Source: an uncultured Corynebacterium sp.
GTDB taxonomy: Bacteria; Actinomycetota; Actinomycetes; Mycobacteriales; Mycobacteriaceae
Assembly (NCBI GenBank): GCA_945631445.1
Contig: CALZCR010000103.1
Location: forward strand, 1-6,520
Length of the DNA stretch: 6,520 nucleotides
Reading direction: 5' to 3'
Below, piece after piece: positions 5,815 to 6,520 of the stretch (positions are counted from its first letter, which is position 1; each line of letters begins with the position of its first letter). Both the position numbers and the translations under genes were made by a program. Below the pieces are notes generated by a model. It did no database searches. It saw nothing but the letters and a program-made list of their open reading frames with translations, and was not told where the DNA came from.

Positions 5815-6520
5815 CCGACCTCCTCGAATCACTCTTCCTCAGGGGTTCGCAGGCCCCGGCGCCGCGCACCCTGTACGACGTCCTGGCCGCCACCGCCGAG
5901 CGCCACCCCGACGCCGCCGCCATCGACGACGGCGACGGTGTCTTGACCTATTCCGAGCTCATGGCCGCAGTGCACGGGTGGGCCGAGGAACTGCACGCCA
6001 ACGGCCTGCGCCGCGGCGACCGCGTGGGCGTGCGGATGACCTCCGGGCACAAAGAGCTCTACCTCGCGATCCTCGCGACTCTGGCCGTCGGCGCCGCTTA
6101 CGTCCCCGTCGACGCCGATGACCCGGATGAACGCGCCGAACTCGTCTTCTCCGAGGCCAGCGTCCACGCCGTCTTCACCGACGAGGGCTTCCGCATGCTC
6201 ACCCACCGCACCCATGACGGCCGCACCGAGGTCGAACGCCCCCGGCTGCAGGACGACGCCTGGATCATCTTCACCTCTGGCTCCACCGGCAAACCCAAGG
6301 GCGTGGCGGTCTCCCACCGTTCGGCGGCCGCGTTCGTCGACGCCGAGGCCGAGCTCTTCCTCGTCGACTCCCCCGGCGGCCCCCTGGGACCCGAAGACCG
6401 CGTCCTGGCGGGTCTTTCCGTCGCCTTCGACGCCTCCTGCGAGGAAATGTGGCTGGCCTGGGGCCACGGGGCCTGCCTGGTTCCGGCGCCGCGGGCGCTC
6501 GTGCGCTCGGGCATGGATTT
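5811..6520 (+). CDS. NRPS-like amino-acid-adenylating protein, Pls/PosA-like (N-terminal 236 residues, gene runs off the window)
   Basis: The visible part is an adenylation domain that should activate an amino acid with ATP and load it on a carrier domain. It begins at about residue 20 with no condensation domain in front. Motifs in order are LTYSEL (45-50), LAVGAAYVPVD (91-101, core A2), FTSGSTGKPKGV (154-165, the ATP-binding A3 loop) and VAFDASCEEMW (204-214, core A4). D207 corresponds to the aspartate that holds the substrate amino group, so an amino acid substrate is likely. The start is GTG at 5811, overlapping the marR stop codon. GGAGG lies 13 bases upstream, rather far, so coupling to marR is probable. 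An A domain at the very N-terminus, the A4 wording and a MarR neighbour recall the Pls/PosA family, large proteins with a carrier domain and a C-terminal membrane/acyltransferase-like region. That region is outside the window, so an acyl- or aryl-CoA ligase relative is not fully excluded. Confidence 0.88.
   Translation, partial: MTDLLESLFLRGSQAPAPRTLYDVLAATAERHPDAAAIDDGDGVLTYSELMAAVHGWAEELHANGLRRGDRVGVRMTSGHKELYLAILATLAVGAAYVPVDADDPDERAELVFSEASVHAVFTDEGFRMLTHRTHDGRTEVERPRLQDDAWIIFTSGSTGKPKGVAVSHRSAAAFVDAEAELFLVDSPGGPLGPEDRVLAGLSVAFDASCEEMWLAWGHGACLVPAPRALVRSGMD

Noticed and set aside
5829..6467. Minus-strand open frame of 212 codons opposite the NRPS-like gene.
   Set aside because: The plus strand carries ordered adenylation motifs A2, A3 and A4; the antisense product has no known motif.

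Overview
The window looks like a chromosomal segment of a high-G+C actinobacterium, most likely a Corynebacterium or close relative. The reasons are the G+C-rich codon use, several apparently leaderless genes behind TAnnnT -10 boxes, and the gene order ftsH-hpt-tilS-dacB facing ppa. From memory, that order matches C. glutamicum and, more loosely, Mycobacterium tuberculosis. The species cannot be named from this sequence.

Left part (1-4156, minus strand). dacB (D-Ala-D-Ala carboxypeptidase/PBP4), tilS (tRNA-Ile lysidine synthase) and hpt (hypoxanthine phosphoribosyltransferase) are packed with gaps of 1 and 22 bases and look like one operon. After a 170-base gap comes ftsH (AAA+ membrane protease), of which the first 377 residues lie in the window. 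That gap holds a bulged hairpin and a GGAAT-17-CGTTAT element resembling an ECF (SigH/SigE-type) promoter.

Centre (4157-4238). An 82-base divergent spacer separates dacB from ppa. The dacB -10 box sits 7 bases from its ATG, which suggests a leaderless mRNA. ppa has a strong Shine-Dalgarno site and a GTG start. A 12-bp G+C palindrome lies between the two -10 boxes.

Right part (4239-6520, plus strand). ppa (inorganic pyrophosphatase) ends in a strong intrinsic terminator. It is followed by a striking perfect 23-bp inverted repeat whose arms are themselves duplicated. Next come a small single-domain rhodanese, a MarR-family regulator behind a good TTGAAA-18-TACCAT promoter, and, overlapping the marR stop codon by 4 bases, the start of an NRPS-like gene. 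That gene begins directly with an adenylation domain, has no condensation domain in front, and resembles the Pls/PosA (poly-amino-acid synthetase-like) family. It runs off the window.

The left and central genes are housekeeping: protein quality control, purine salvage, tRNA modification, wall trimming and pyrophosphate removal. The MarR/NRPS-like pair is the accessory part with the most room for new biology, and the inverted repeat is the most unusual non-coding structure. No tRNA or rRNA gene, CRISPR array, transposase or riboswitch was recognised. No gene-free stretch exceeds 300 bases.
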